Of a stretch of 64,000 nt of DNA, positions 41,218 to 49,696 are shown in pieces. Source of the stretch: Sinosporangium siamense (GTDB lineage Bacteria > Actinomycetota > Actinomycetes > Streptosporangiales > Streptosporangiaceae). The stretch's first letter is position 1. Every line of letters begins with the position of its first letter. The notes under the pieces were generated by a model. The model was not told the origin of the DNA and ran no database searches. It saw nothing but the letters and a program-made list of their open reading frames with translations. The translations under genes and the position numbers were made by a program. The stretch is from contig NZ_BOOW01000050.1 in NCBI RefSeq assembly GCF_016863435.1, forward strand, positions 1-64,000, written 5' to 3'.

Positions 41218-42083
41218 GCCTGGAGATCTACCTCCCGGTCGCACTACTAAGCATGACGACCATGTTGCTGGCCTGGCGGCAGCCGCGCATGCACCCCGCC
41301 TGGCACGCACGGGTGCTGGCCGTGTTGATCGGGGCCACGGCCCTGGCAGTGCTCGGCGTGCTGGTCTTCATCATCATGATCGCGCTCGGCCCGCTGGAAA
41401 GGACCAACGCCACGGTCTTGGGCCGGGTTCTCATCGGCCACGAGAAGGTGCCCAGCCCTGTCGCGGCAGTGGTGTGCGCGATCCTGCTGATGATCGGCGT
41501 CGCCGTCGCCCGCACAGTCGCGAAGTGGCGCCGGGAACTGCGCACAACCAGAGCACTCGGCACGGGCGTCGTGGCCGACGTGCGCCCGTTCGCCTTGGCC
41601 GTGCCGGGCAGGGATGGCGGGGTCATCCTTTCCAGCGGACTGGTCGGCATGCTTTCACGGCGCGAACTCGAAGTCGTGCTGCGGCACGAGATCGCGCACA
41701 TGAAGCACCGCCATCACCTCTACCTGGTGATCGGCACCATCGCCACAAGAATCTTCCCCCCACTGATCTATCCTCACCGCGCGCTGTGCTATGCCGTCGA
41801 GCGCTGGGCCGACGAAGAAGCCGCCGTCGCGGTCGGAGACCGCACTCTGACGGCACGCACGATCGCCCGGGTCGCCCTGGCTCAGTCACCGGCGGCGCCT
41901 GGGCCGTCTCCGGCGCTGACCGGCTCGCATGTCTCCCGCCGGGTTCTGGCCCTGATGGGACAGAGCCCGCCGGACAATCGCATCAGTGGCCCTGTCTTGC
42001 TCAGTGGCGCCTGGATGGCCACGGGAAGCGCCATATCACCGGCCTTGAGCCACCAAGCCAGTCTCCTGCTCGTGCTGCTGTGA
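41214..42083 (+). CDS. M56/BlaR1-like membrane metalloprotease
   Basis: A 289-residue integral membrane protease with three or four helices before the catalytic region and HEIAHMKHRHH (zinc-binding HExxH) followed by the third ligand region YAVERWADEEAAVAVGD. LSRRELEVVLRHEIAHMKHRHH is characteristic of M56 proteases of BlaR1 type in actinobacteria. It lacks the extracellular penicillin-binding sensor domain of staphylococcal BlaR1. Its GTG overlaps the blaI stop by 4 nt. It is the likely protease that inactivates BlaI in response to an unknown envelope signal. Confidence 0.92.
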   Translation: MSLEIYLPVALLSMTTMLLAWRQPRMHPAWHARVLAVLIGATALAVLGVLVFIIMIALGPLERTNATVLGRVLIGHEKVPSPVAAVVCAILLMIGVAVARTVAKWRRELRTTRALGTGVVADVRPFALAVPGRDGGVILSSGLVGMLSRRELEVVLRHEIAHMKHRHHLYLVIGTIATRIFPPLIYPHRALCYAVERWADEEAAVAVGDRTLTARTIARVALAQSPAAPGPSPALTGSHVSRRVLALMGQSPPDNRISGPVLLSGAWMATGSAISPALSHQASLLLVLL

Positions 42084-42097
42084 TTCCGAGGACGCCG

Positions 42098-43270
42098 ATG
42101 TTCGAACGCCTGGAAGCGGAATTCACCTCTCGCCTGGGACGCGAGTGCCTCGCCGTACCGTCGAACAGGCTCGGTCTGTTTATGGTGCTGAAGCACCTCA
42201 TGCCCCCCGGCGGTCGCTTGCTGATGTCACCCCTGTCGGCCGATGAAATCCTCTTCCTGGTGCTCGCCGCCGGGCTCCGGCCGGTGATGGCACCGCTCTG
42301 CCGCCGCAGCGGCAACATCGATCCCACCCGAGTGGACGAACTGCACTTCGACGGAGTGCTGACCACCAACCTGTACGGCGTGCCCGACGACGTCCTGTCC
42401 CTCGGCAAGACCTGCGCCGAACGCGATATCCCCCTCATCGAGGACGCCGCGCACGCTCTGCAGACCACTGTCGCCGACGCCCCCATCGGCACCTTTGGCG
42501 CCGCCGGAGTGTTCAGCCTCTCCAAACATGCCGGCGCGGCCCCCGGCGGCGTGATCGCCATGTCGTCTCCGTCCCAGCGACCGGCCCTGCTGGAAATGCG
42601 CGAACAGTGGTCCACCGCTCGATACAGGGCGGTGGAACTCACCGCCCTGTTCAAGGCGATGGCTCGCAACGCGCTGGCAGGAAGCATGTTCTCCAGGCAC
42701 GCATGGCACATGGCGCGTGCCCTGAACATGATCGAGCACCGTGAAGGCCATCGCATCGCCCTGCGCCGCGCCGCCCTCGCCGCGAGACTGAGCGCCTCAG
42801 CCTCCTCGTCGTCCGGGCCAGGCACCCTAAATTCATGGATCCAGGCCGACAACCACCACTACCGCATGACAGCCGGCATCCTCGTCGAGAACTACGCACT
42901 GCGCAGACTCAAAGCCCTGGACCTGCAGCGGGAACGCCGCTTGGCGGGCGTGGCCCGCCTGGCCGGCCTCCCGACAGCCGCTGCCGCCGTGCGCGACCAT
43001 GTCGACCAGCCACTGTTCCGGGTCCCATTGCTGGTCGAAGAACGCGAACGCGCCATCACGGAGTTACGGCGACAGGGCGTGATCATCGGCTATATCTACG
43101 ACCCACCTTTCGACGACTACGCCCGAGACCTCACGGAGCCTTCCCCGTCCCCGCAAGCGGCACGCTGGTGGGCACAGCATGTGCTGCCCATCGACCCGAT
43201 ACAGGCCGACCGCGCTTGGCCCGTACTCTCCAAATTCTCCGCCGCGGACCTCCCCGCCCTCCCCATTTGA
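42098..43270 (+). CDS. DegT/DnrJ/EryC1-type PLP-dependent aminotransferase-like protein
   Basis: A 390-residue fold-type I PLP protein: NIDPTRVDELHFDGVLTTNLYGVPDDVLSLGKTCAERDIPLIEDAAHALQTTV (the phosphate and Asp region) and the Schiff-base lysine segment GVFSLSKHAG. DegT-type enzymes aminate keto-sugars used for lipid-linked glycans, antibiotics or cell-wall polymers. Here it is the fourth gene of the BlaI operon, starting 15 bp after the M56 stop with GAGGA upstream. The sequence is divergent from well-studied members, so the substrate is unknown. No partner sugar dehydratase lies nearby. Confidence 0.8.
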   Translation: MFERLEAEFTSRLGRECLAVPSNRLGLFMVLKHLMPPGGRLLMSPLSADEILFLVLAAGLRPVMAPLCRRSGNIDPTRVDELHFDGVLTTNLYGVPDDVLSLGKTCAERDIPLIEDAAHALQTTVADAPIGTFGAAGVFSLSKHAGAAPGGVIAMSSPSQRPALLEMREQWSTARYRAVELTALFKAMARNALAGSMFSRHAWHMARALNMIEHREGHRIALRRAALAARLSASASSSSGPGTLNSWIQADNHHYRMTAGILVENYALRRLKALDLQRERRLAGVARLAGLPTAAAAVRDHVDQPLFRVPLLVEERERAITELRRQGVIIGYIYDPPFDDYARDLTEPSPSPQAARWWAQHVLPIDPIQADRAWPVLSKFSAADLPALPI

Positions 43271-43350
43271 GAGGCAGCCTCACCAAAGGGGCGTGCACCT
43301 GCGGGCTCTTCCCTCCTGAGGCCGTCATCAGCCAGCCCTTCCCGATCGAA

Positions 43351-43422
43351 GTTACAGCTTCGAAGCCTAGTTATAGCTTCTTACTTTCGCTATTGACGTC
43401 CACGGAGAGGCGTTATAGCCTC
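43351..43422 (+). repeat. Three direct repeats GTTAYAGCYTC in a promoter
   Basis: GTTACAGCTTC (43351-43361), GTTATAGCTTC (43370-43380) and GTTATAGCCTC (43412-43422) are spaced 19 and 42 bp apart, i.e. about two and four helical turns, upstream of and within the promoter of the gene at 43484. The spacing suggests an activator or repressor binding on one DNA face. Confidence 0.6.
43393..43421 (+). promoter_or_regulatory. Promoter of the secreted SRPBCC gene
   Basis: TTGACG (43393-43398) and TAGCCT (43416-43421) are separated by exactly 17 bp. The -10 overlaps the third GTTATAGCCTC repeat, so a protein bound there would affect initiation directly. Confidence 0.65.
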
Positions 43423-43483
43423 TAACTCTAGTAAGAGCAGCTAACTACGCAATCAGGCCGGCCAGGGAACGAGGAGAAGAGTC

Positions 43484-44203
43484 ATGATCGACACCAACCC
43501 GTCCGCACCGTCGTACTCGCGGACGCGAACCAACACCGCACGATCCAGCCGTCGCCAGGCCCGGCTGCGCTCCGCTCTGCTCACGGTTCCCCTGGCCGCC
43601 GCACTCCTCGGTGCCACCGCCCTTGCACCGGTTCATGCCGCGACCGCCGCCCAGAGCGCGAACTCCGGTCACGCCCATTCCGCGAAGTCGCTGACCTGCC
43701 GGGGCGAGGGCATCGACCCCACCGCCAAGCTCCACCACCGGACCGAGATCTTCATCAAAGCGCCGCTGAGCACCGTCTGGAACCTGCACACCGACGTGGA
43801 AGGGTGGCCCTCCTGGCAGGCGTCCGTCACCAGCATGAACCGGCTGGACCCGGGACCGCTGCGGAAGGGCTCGAGGTTCCGGTGGACCACTCCTGCGCCC
43901 GCCACACCCACGACCCCCGCCACGACCCTGGTCATCACCTCCTCGGTCCAGCAGGTCAAGCACAACCAGTGCATCCGCTGGACCGGGCCCGCCGTCGGCG
44001 AGGGACTGCGCATCGACGAGGGCATCCACGTCTGGAACTTCATCAAGGTCAAGGGCGGCGTCGTCGTCCGCACCGAGGAGAGCTGGACCGGCGACCAGAT
44101 CGAAGCCGACCCGGCCACCTCCATCACCTACCTCGCCCCAGGTCTCGACGCCTGGCTGGCCGAACTCAAAACCGCCGCCGAAGCCCACTCCCGCCACGGC
44201 TGA
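43484..44203 (+). CDS. Secreted SRPBCC/polyketide cyclase-like protein
   Basis: A 239-residue protein with a long Arg-rich export signal ending ALLGATALAPVHAATA, followed by an SRPBCC (START-like) lipid/ligand-binding domain: LHHRTEIFIKAPLSTVWNLHTDVEGWPSWQASVTSMNRL and VVVRTEESWTGDQIEAD. Members bind hydrophobic ligands; most are cytoplasmic, so a secreted one is unusual. AGGAG lies 9-13 nt before the ATG at 43484. Transcription should come from the repeat-bearing promoter upstream. Confidence 0.85.
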   Translation: MIDTNPSAPSYSRTRTNTARSSRRQARLRSALLTVPLAAALLGATALAPVHAATAAQSANSGHAHSAKSLTCRGEGIDPTAKLHHRTEIFIKAPLSTVWNLHTDVEGWPSWQASVTSMNRLDPGPLRKGSRFRWTTPAPATPTTPATTLVITSSVQQVKHNQCIRWTGPAVGEGLRIDEGIHVWNFIKVKGGVVVRTEESWTGDQIEADPATSITYLAPGLDAWLAELKTAAEAHSRHG

Positions 44204-44229
44204 GCCAACCGTCGGCTTTTCCGCCGACG

Positions 44230-44275
44230 TGCACCACCGGTGCATCCACCCGGCCGGACGGTGAGGCACCGGCCG
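44230..44275. terminator. Two hairpins between convergent genes
   Basis: TGCACC-ACC-GGTGCA (44230-44244) and CGGCCGG (44251-44257) pairing with CCGGCCG (44269-44275) lie between the SRPBCC stop at 44203 and the DUF488 stop at 44331; either could terminate transcription. Confidence 0.5.
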
Positions 44276-44330
44276 CATCACGGCTTCGCCGTACGGTCAC
44301 CGGCTCTCTATCCACCGAAGAGACCACGAT

Positions 44331-44705
44331 TCAAGCCTTGGATCTCCCGGCGCCGGTCAGCCATTCGGTGAGGACGGCGGCCTGGCTGTGTTCGACATCG
44401 TGGGTGGCGGTCAGCAGGGTCAGCTTGTCGTGGCCGGCGAGGTCTCGCAGATGGTCTACGGCCTGTCGCCGTTCAGGCTCGCGCAGTTCGGTGAGGTAGC
44501 GGCGGCGGAACTCGGCGAAGCGGCTGGGCTCGTGGCCGTACCAGCGGCGCAGTTCGGTGGATGGGGCGACGTCACGCAGCCACTCGTCGAGATGTGCGTC
44601 CTCCTTGCGCATTCCTCGCGGCCAGACGCGATCGACAAGCACCCGCTTGCCGTCCTTGGGGGAGGATTCCTCGTAGATCCTGCGGTACGTGATGTCCTTG
44701 GTCAT
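44331..44705 (-). CDS. DUF488 (YeaO-like) family protein
   Basis: A 124-residue protein from the ATG at 44705: TYRRIYEESSPKDGKRVLVDRVWPRGMRKEDAHLDEWLRDVAPSTELRRWYGHEP and FRRRYLTELREPERRQAVDHLRDLA, the complete DUF488 pattern (RVLVDRLWPRG, LDEW). The family is small, cytoplasmic and of unknown function. An in-frame start 24 nt upstream is possible but the family begins at MTK. Confidence 0.92.
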   Translation of the reverse strand: MTKDITYRRIYEESSPKDGKRVLVDRVWPRGMRKEDAHLDEWLRDVAPSTELRRWYGHEPSRFAEFRRRYLTELREPERRQAVDHLRDLAGHDKLTLLTATHDVEHSQAAVLTEWLTGAGRSKA

Positions 44706-45133
44706 GGCGGTGCTCCCCATTGGCTGCACTCGGACGAGTCAGTGGGCGCCTTCTCCCCGTCACCAGCCTGCGGACCGGGTGCCGCCGGCCGCCTTGCTCC
44801 ATGGGCCCCGTCGCCGGCCGATGAGCTCGAAACCGCCCACCGGATTTAGCCTTTTATGCATCGTCGCATGTAGGACCGGTTGCCGAACCGCCCGGGGCGC
44901 TCACCGCTCGTTGACTGAGAGTAATTGAACAGTCGCGAACGGTGTTCGCGTGAGAGCGGCAGCGACCGGTGTCCTTGACCCCCGGCCGCTCTTTCCGCAC
45001 CTTGACCTCAGGCATTGCAGGCGACGGCGTGGCTCGACAGGTCGCGCACGAGCACCCGCCTGCCCGCGGCCAGTTCGTGAGCGGGGCTGACCATGCCTAG
45101 ACGCGACCTGGGGCCGTCCATCGATTTGACAGC
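44706..45133. other. Intergenic stretch without recognisable gene
   Basis: This is 428 bp between the DUF488 start and the stop of the SnoaL-like gene. Short frames exist, for example a minus-strand frame around 45005-45095 reading MVSPAHELAAGRRVLVRDLSSH, but none carries a family motif. No clear promoter or terminator was found. Confidence 0.4.
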
Positions 45134-45550
45134 TCAATCGGCTTTTTGGTCATGGATCGGAATCGGCTCAGCTAGCGCGGCGCGCCCGGGATGCGCGGGG
45201 AAGGGGTCGGCGAAGTATTGGGTCTCGTGCGTTACGAGACCATCGATGATCTCCATGACGCTTAGCGAGTATGTGGGCGCCCCGTCATAGGTGATCAAGC
45301 ACTCGCTCACCCAAATGTCGCCGCCGCCCAGGATCCGGCGTATAACGAAGTGGCGTTCGGCCGGGTGTCCGCCGCGCTGCGCCTGGATCCTTGACCGGCC
45401 TCTGAAGCGCTCGCCCGACTGCGGATAGTCCAGGATCGCGTCCTCAGCGTAGATCGCGTGCTCAGCGTCGACGTCCCCGCGTTCGGAGGCCTCCCAGTGC
45501 TGCTGGAGCCGAGCTCGGAAATCGGCGTCAAGATCATCTGTGCTGTCCAT
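45134..45550 (-). CDS. SnoaL/NTF2-like protein
   Basis: A 138-residue NTF2-fold protein: LQQHWEASERGDVDAEHAIYAEDAILDYPQSGERFRGRSRIQAQRGGHPAERHFVIRRILGGGDIWVSE, with the typical early DAEHAIYAEDAILDYPQSGERFRG segment. Such proteins are small isomerases or ligand-binding proteins; the substrate cannot be told. It stands alone on the minus strand, 116 bp from the gamma-glutamyltransferase stop. Confidence 0.88.
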   Translation of the reverse strand: MDSTDDLDADFRARLQQHWEASERGDVDAEHAIYAEDAILDYPQSGERFRGRSRIQAQRGGHPAERHFVIRRILGGGDIWVSECLITYDGAPTYSLSVMEIIDGLVTHETQYFADPFPAHPGRAALAEPIPIHDQKAD

Positions 45551-45666
45551 CCGTCAGCCTCTCATGATCAGAAGCAATGTCGTCGGCTCACACGACAGAC
45601 GTTATCCGAGGGTTTTCGTTTAACTTGGGACCGCCATAACCGAACGTCGGCGGGCTGAGCCGGTGG

Positions 45667-47451
45667 TCAGCGGCCGGCGGCGTAGCCTTGGGCGCCGCGG
45701 GGGTTGGCTGCGGCGCGGAGGAACTCGCCGTCGCGGGAGACCGCGCTGAGTCTGCCGAGGGACCACGGGTCCCGAGGCTCCACCTCGTGGCCGCGGTGGC
45801 GGAGTTCCGCTACGACTTCGGCGGCGATCCTGTTCTCGATGTGCATGACGCCGGGGCGGGAGCGGCGCGGGTAAAAGGAGCTGGGAAAGTGTTCCGAGTG
45901 GAACATCGGGGCGTCGATGGCCTCTTGCAGGTTCAGTCCGCCGCCGTGGACGAGGGCGAGGAAGAAGTTCACGCTCCACTGGTCCTGCTGGTCGCCGCCC
46001 GGGGTGCCGAAGGCCAGCCAGGGTTTGCCGTCGCGCAGAGCAAGCGACGGGGACAGGGTGGTGCGGGGCCGGATTCCGGGACGCAGGGAGTTGGGCAGGC
46101 CGTCTTGGAGCCAGAACATCTGGGCGCGCGTGCCAAGAGAGAAGCCCAGGGACGGGATCGTCGGAGAGCTTTGCAGCCAGCCGCCGCTCGGGGTGGCGGA
46201 GACCATGTTGCCGTGCCGGTCGACGACGTCTATGTGGCAGGTGTCCCCGCGCACCCTCCCGTCGGAGCCGACCGTTGGTTCGCCCACGCCGCGGGCGCCC
46301 GGCAGGCCGGAGGCGAGGGCGAGGCGCGCAGGATCCGGATAGTCGGGGAGTCGCGGTTCGCCGCCGCCCGGTGAGCCTGGGCGCAGGTCGAAGGAGGCTC
46401 GCGTGCCGACGAGGCCGCGGCGCTCGGCGTTGTAGGCGTCGCTGAGCAGGTCGCTCATGGGGACGTCGGCGGCGTCGCCGTACCAGGCCTCGCGGTCGGC
46501 GAAGGCCAGCTTGGCGCACTCGATCACCGTGTGGATGTAGTCGGCGCTCAGGTGGCCCATCGCGGTCAGGTCGTAGCCGGACAGCAGCGCCAGCTGTTGA
46601 AGGAACGCCGGTCCCTGGCCCCAGGGCCCGGTCTTGCACACGGTGTGGCCGTGATAGTCGAACCTCAGCGGCTCCTCCACGGTCGCCGACCACGAGGCGA
46701 GGTCGTCACCGGTGAGCAGCCCGCCGTGCACCTCGCCTGAGCTGTCACGCCATGCGGTCGTGGTGCTGAACTCGGCGATCGCCTCAGCGACGAAGCCGCG
46801 ATACCAGGCGTCGCGGGCGGCGGCGATCTGCGCCTCCCTGGTGCTGCCGACCGCCTCGGCGACGATGCGGCGATAGGTGGCGGCGAGCACGGGGTTCGTC
46901 AGCCGCGACCCGGGGGCGGGCACCTTCCCGCCGGGCAGCCAGGTAGCCGCGGAGGTCGGCCAGTCGTCGGTGAACAGCTGCTCGACCGTCTCGATGGTGG
47001 CTGAGATGCGGTCCAGAGTGGGCACGCCGTGCTCGGCGTAGTGGATCGCGGGTTCGAGCACCGCGGCGACCGACCAGGTGCCCCAGCGCTCCAGCATGAG
47101 CATCCAGCCGCCGAACGCCCCGGGCACGGTGGCGGCGAGCAGTCCGGTGCCCGGCATGACCTCGACGCCGAGGCCGGTGACGTGGTCGATGGTCGCCGAG
47201 CCGGGAGCGACGCCCTGGCCGCAGACGACGGACACCTTCTGCGCGAATTCATCCCAGAGCAAGATCGGCACCTCGCCGGCCGGCCCGTTCAGGTGTGGTT
47301 CGGCCACCTGCAGGACGAATCCGGCGGCGACCGCCGCATCGAACGCGTTGCCGCCGCCTTCGAGCACGCTCATGCCCGTCGCGGAGGCAAGCCAGTGGGT
47401 GCTGGCGACCATTCCGAAATTTCCCGCCAGTTCGGGCCGGGTGGTGAACAC
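45667..47451 (-). CDS. Gamma-glutamyltransferase-family Ntn hydrolase
   Basis: A 594-residue single-chain precursor. MVASTHWLASATGMSVLEGGGNAFDAAVAAGFVLQV is the standard start of the large subunit; the small subunit would begin at the catalytic Thr in GDTCHIDVVDRHGNMVSATPSGGW (about residue 415), where self-cleavage occurs. The oxyanion GG and C-terminal GTPGGDQQDQW are intact. It has no signal peptide, unlike many GGTs, so it likely works in the cytoplasm on gamma-glutamyl or related amides. It is divergent from the RraA operon; a decayed paralogue lies at 52924. Confidence 0.9.
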   Translation of the reverse strand: MFTTRPELAGNFGMVASTHWLASATGMSVLEGGGNAFDAAVAAGFVLQVAEPHLNGPAGEVPILLWDEFAQKVSVVCGQGVAPGSATIDHVTGLGVEVMPGTGLLAATVPGAFGGWMLMLERWGTWSVAAVLEPAIHYAEHGVPTLDRISATIETVEQLFTDDWPTSAATWLPGGKVPAPGSRLTNPVLAATYRRIVAEAVGSTREAQIAAARDAWYRGFVAEAIAEFSTTTAWRDSSGEVHGGLLTGDDLASWSATVEEPLRFDYHGHTVCKTGPWGQGPAFLQQLALLSGYDLTAMGHLSADYIHTVIECAKLAFADREAWYGDAADVPMSDLLSDAYNAERRGLVGTRASFDLRPGSPGGGEPRLPDYPDPARLALASGLPGARGVGEPTVGSDGRVRGDTCHIDVVDRHGNMVSATPSGGWLQSSPTIPSLGFSLGTRAQMFWLQDGLPNSLRPGIRPRTTLSPSLALRDGKPWLAFGTPGGDQQDQWSVNFFLALVHGGGLNLQEAIDAPMFHSEHFPSSFYPRRSRPGVMHIENRIAAEVVAELRHRGHEVEPRDPWSLGRLSAVSRDGEFLRAAANPRGAQGYAAGR

Positions 47452-47783
47452 ACTAGATCCTTTCGGCTGCCGCGTCGGGGGACGCGTTCCGGGGTGAGCA
47501 GGTGGCAGGCCGCCGGGTGGCCTGCCGTACGCGGGTCGATGAACTGCGGTTCCGTCGTGCGGCAGCCTTCGGACGTCAGAGGTCAGCCGGCGGGTGGCGG
47601 ATCGATGGGGCTGGGCACGTCGCCCCCGAGCACAACCGGGCGGCTACGGCCGGATCTCGCTCCGCACCTGCTCACTCCGGCTCGGCGAGCAGTCCGGCGG
47701 CTCGAGTCATTGTAGGTGGACGCCTCAAGGGATACGATCCTCTCATCTGAGAAAGATATCTTATTTAAGAATGGAGCCTTATT
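47452..47783. promoter_or_regulatory. Divergent promoter region with hairpin and palindrome
   Basis: These 332 bp separate the gamma-glutamyltransferase and RraA-like genes. GGCAGGCC (47504-47511) pairs with GGCCTGCC (47519-47526). The palindrome AAGATATCTT (47753-47762) lies 21 bp before the RraA start in an AT-rich patch and may be the operator of the TetR protein at 49697. Confidence 0.45.
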
Positions 47784-48443
47784 GTGTTCATTGTCGCGGC
47801 GACGGACAGCGTGTTCCTCGCTCCGAGCTGGGATCGCGTGGCAGCGGATGAGACTCGCCGCCTTCGGGAGGTGCCCGCCGCCGACGTCGGCGACGCGCTG
47901 CAGCGGATGACCGTCATGGACGGCGGCATCAGGCTGCTCACGGGGCGCGCCACGCTGGTGGGGAACGCCCTGACGGTGGACGTGCGGTCGGGTGACAACC
48001 TGGCCGTCCACCGGGCGCTCGACGAAGCCCGGCCAGGCGACGTCCTGGTCGTCAACGGACACGGGGACACGACCCGTGCGCTGATCGGCGGTCTCATCGG
48101 CGAGATCATGGTGAATGCCGGGGTCGTCGGCGCGGTGGTCGACGGTGCCGTCCGCGACGTCCAGGTGCTGTCCGAGATGGGCCTCGCCGTCTACGCGCGG
48201 GCGATCACCCCCGCCGGACCTTTCAAGCACGGGCCCGGCGCCATCGGCGCCCCAGTGGCAGTCGGCGGCCTGGTGGTGGCGGCGGGTGACGTGCTCGTCG
48301 GTGACGCCGACGGCGTCGTCCTCGTCCCACGGCACCGCGTGAAGGAGGTCGTGGACGCGGTCGACGTGATCGCCGAGAAGGAGGAGGCGCTCCGGCAGCG
48401 CATCCTCGCCGCGCGCCCCGGACATACGGCGGTCGCTCGATGA
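47784..48443 (+). CDS. RraA-like / HMG aldolase-family protein
   Basis: A 219-residue protein of the RraA/4-hydroxy-4-methyl-2-oxoglutarate aldolase family: AADVGDALQRM, GDVLVVNGHGDTTRALIGGLIGEIMVNAGVVGAVVDGAVRDVQVLSEMGLAVYARAITPAGP. The GG..G...-x(20)-R-D pattern is the metal and substrate site of the aldolases that split pyruvate or oxaloacetate off acids. GTG start with GGAG 8-11 nt upstream. It overlaps the aminotransferase gene by 4 nt; the pair may degrade an amino-acid-derived acid. Confidence 0.9.
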   Translation: MFIVAATDSVFLAPSWDRVAADETRRLREVPAADVGDALQRMTVMDGGIRLLTGRATLVGNALTVDVRSGDNLAVHRALDEARPGDVLVVNGHGDTTRALIGGLIGEIMVNAGVVGAVVDGAVRDVQVLSEMGLAVYARAITPAGPFKHGPGAIGAPVAVGGLVVAAGDVLVGDADGVVLVPRHRVKEVVDAVDVIAEKEEALRQRILAARPGHTAVAR

Positions 48444-49588
48444 CCGTCATGCTGCCCGCCTTCCGGATCGGGGACCTGCGCAGCTTCTCGCGGCGCCCGG
48501 CCCTGGCCCCGGCCCCGCCGGGCGCCGTCTCCCTCGCCATGGGTGAGCCGGACTTCCCGACACCGCCGCCGGTGGTCGAGGCAGCCGTGGCCGCCTTGCG
48601 CGCGGGCAACACCCACTACGCCGACCAGAAAGGCCTGCCGGCGCTGCGCGCCGCGCTCGCCTCGAGGGTGCCGGCGCACCCCGGCAGGACCTGGACCGCG
48701 GACGACATCGTGGTCACCCAAGGCGCCACCGCCGCGCTGGCCGCCGTCGTGCTCGCGATGGTCGGCCCCGGCGACCGCGTGGTCATCCCAGAGCCCGCCT
48801 ACTCGCTGTACGCCGACCTGGTCGTCTTCGCCGGGGGCACCGTGGACTTCGTCCCACTCGCCCCGGACATGCATTGGGACCTCGACGCGCTGGCCGCCGC
48901 GCTTCCCGGGGCCGCGATGATGATCTTCTCGAACCCATCGAACCCCACCGGTGTCGTGCACCGGAAGCAGGAGCTCGAGGCGCTCGGGGAGCTCCTTGAC
49001 GGCTCTGACGTCCTGGTCGTCAGCGACGAGGCATACCACCGGCTGGTCTATCCGGGTCATGTGATGACCTCGGCGCTGGAGATCGAATCACTGCGAGACC
49101 GGACGGTGTACGTACAGACGTTCTCCAAGACATACGCGATGACCGGCTGGCGGGTGGGCTACTTGACCGGGCCGCGCGAGGTGGTGGACGCGGCGGCGCA
49201 CGCGCACCGGACCTATAACGGCTCGTTGAACACCGCGGCCCAACACGCCGCCCTTGCCGCCCTTGATCTGCCGGACGGCGTCGTCGATGCCATGGTCGAC
49301 AGGTACAGGCAGCGTCGTGAGCTCGTGGTAGCGCAACTGTCCGGCGTTCCCGGCCTGCACCTGGTTCCGCCGGAGGGGGCGTTCTACGGGTTTCTCCGCT
49401 ACCACGCCGACCTGCCCTCCGAGGGGGTCGCCCGCGAGCTCGCCGAGCGGGGAGTGATGGTCCGGGCCGGCGCCGAGTACGGGCCCTCGGGCGAGGGGCA
49501 CGTCCGGATTTCGTTCGCGGCCTCCGAGGACGACCTGCGGACCGGGCTGGCCCGCATCGCCGGTCACCTTGGCGATGCGAGATCCTGA
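48440..49588 (+). CDS. Class I/II PLP aminotransferase
   Basis: A 382-residue aspartate-aminotransferase-fold enzyme: VSLAMGEPDFPTPPPVVEA, HYADQKGLPALRAALA, NPSNPTGVV, the Asp/Tyr segment VVSDEAYHRLVY, and the Schiff-base lysine in VQTFSKTYAMTGWRVGYL. It transfers amino groups between an amino acid and a 2-oxo acid in the cytoplasm. ATGA overlap with the RraA-like gene indicates coupled translation. The substrate is not predictable; the context suggests catabolism of a peptide-derived amino acid. Confidence 0.92.
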   Translation: MTVMLPAFRIGDLRSFSRRPALAPAPPGAVSLAMGEPDFPTPPPVVEAAVAALRAGNTHYADQKGLPALRAALASRVPAHPGRTWTADDIVVTQGATAALAAVVLAMVGPGDRVVIPEPAYSLYADLVVFAGGTVDFVPLAPDMHWDLDALAAALPGAAMMIFSNPSNPTGVVHRKQELEALGELLDGSDVLVVSDEAYHRLVYPGHVMTSALEIESLRDRTVYVQTFSKTYAMTGWRVGYLTGPREVVDAAAHAHRTYNGSLNTAAQHAALAALDLPDGVVDAMVDRYRQRRELVVAQLSGVPGLHLVPPEGAFYGFLRYHADLPSEGVARELAERGVMVRAGAEYGPSGEGHVRISFAASEDDLRTGLARIAGHLGDARS

Positions 49589-49696
49589 CGAGGGCGGGCG
49601 AGCGATACTTCATAGCGCACATGTCCGAGCGGTCGGCTGCAAGCCAATCGGACGGGATATCCTTCGCCTGCACTTCGATGAGGGCGGAGGATGCCT

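Noticed and set aside
44901-45137. 78-codon minus-strand frame
   Set aside because: Arg-rich, no recognisable domain and no ribosome site; treated as non-coding.
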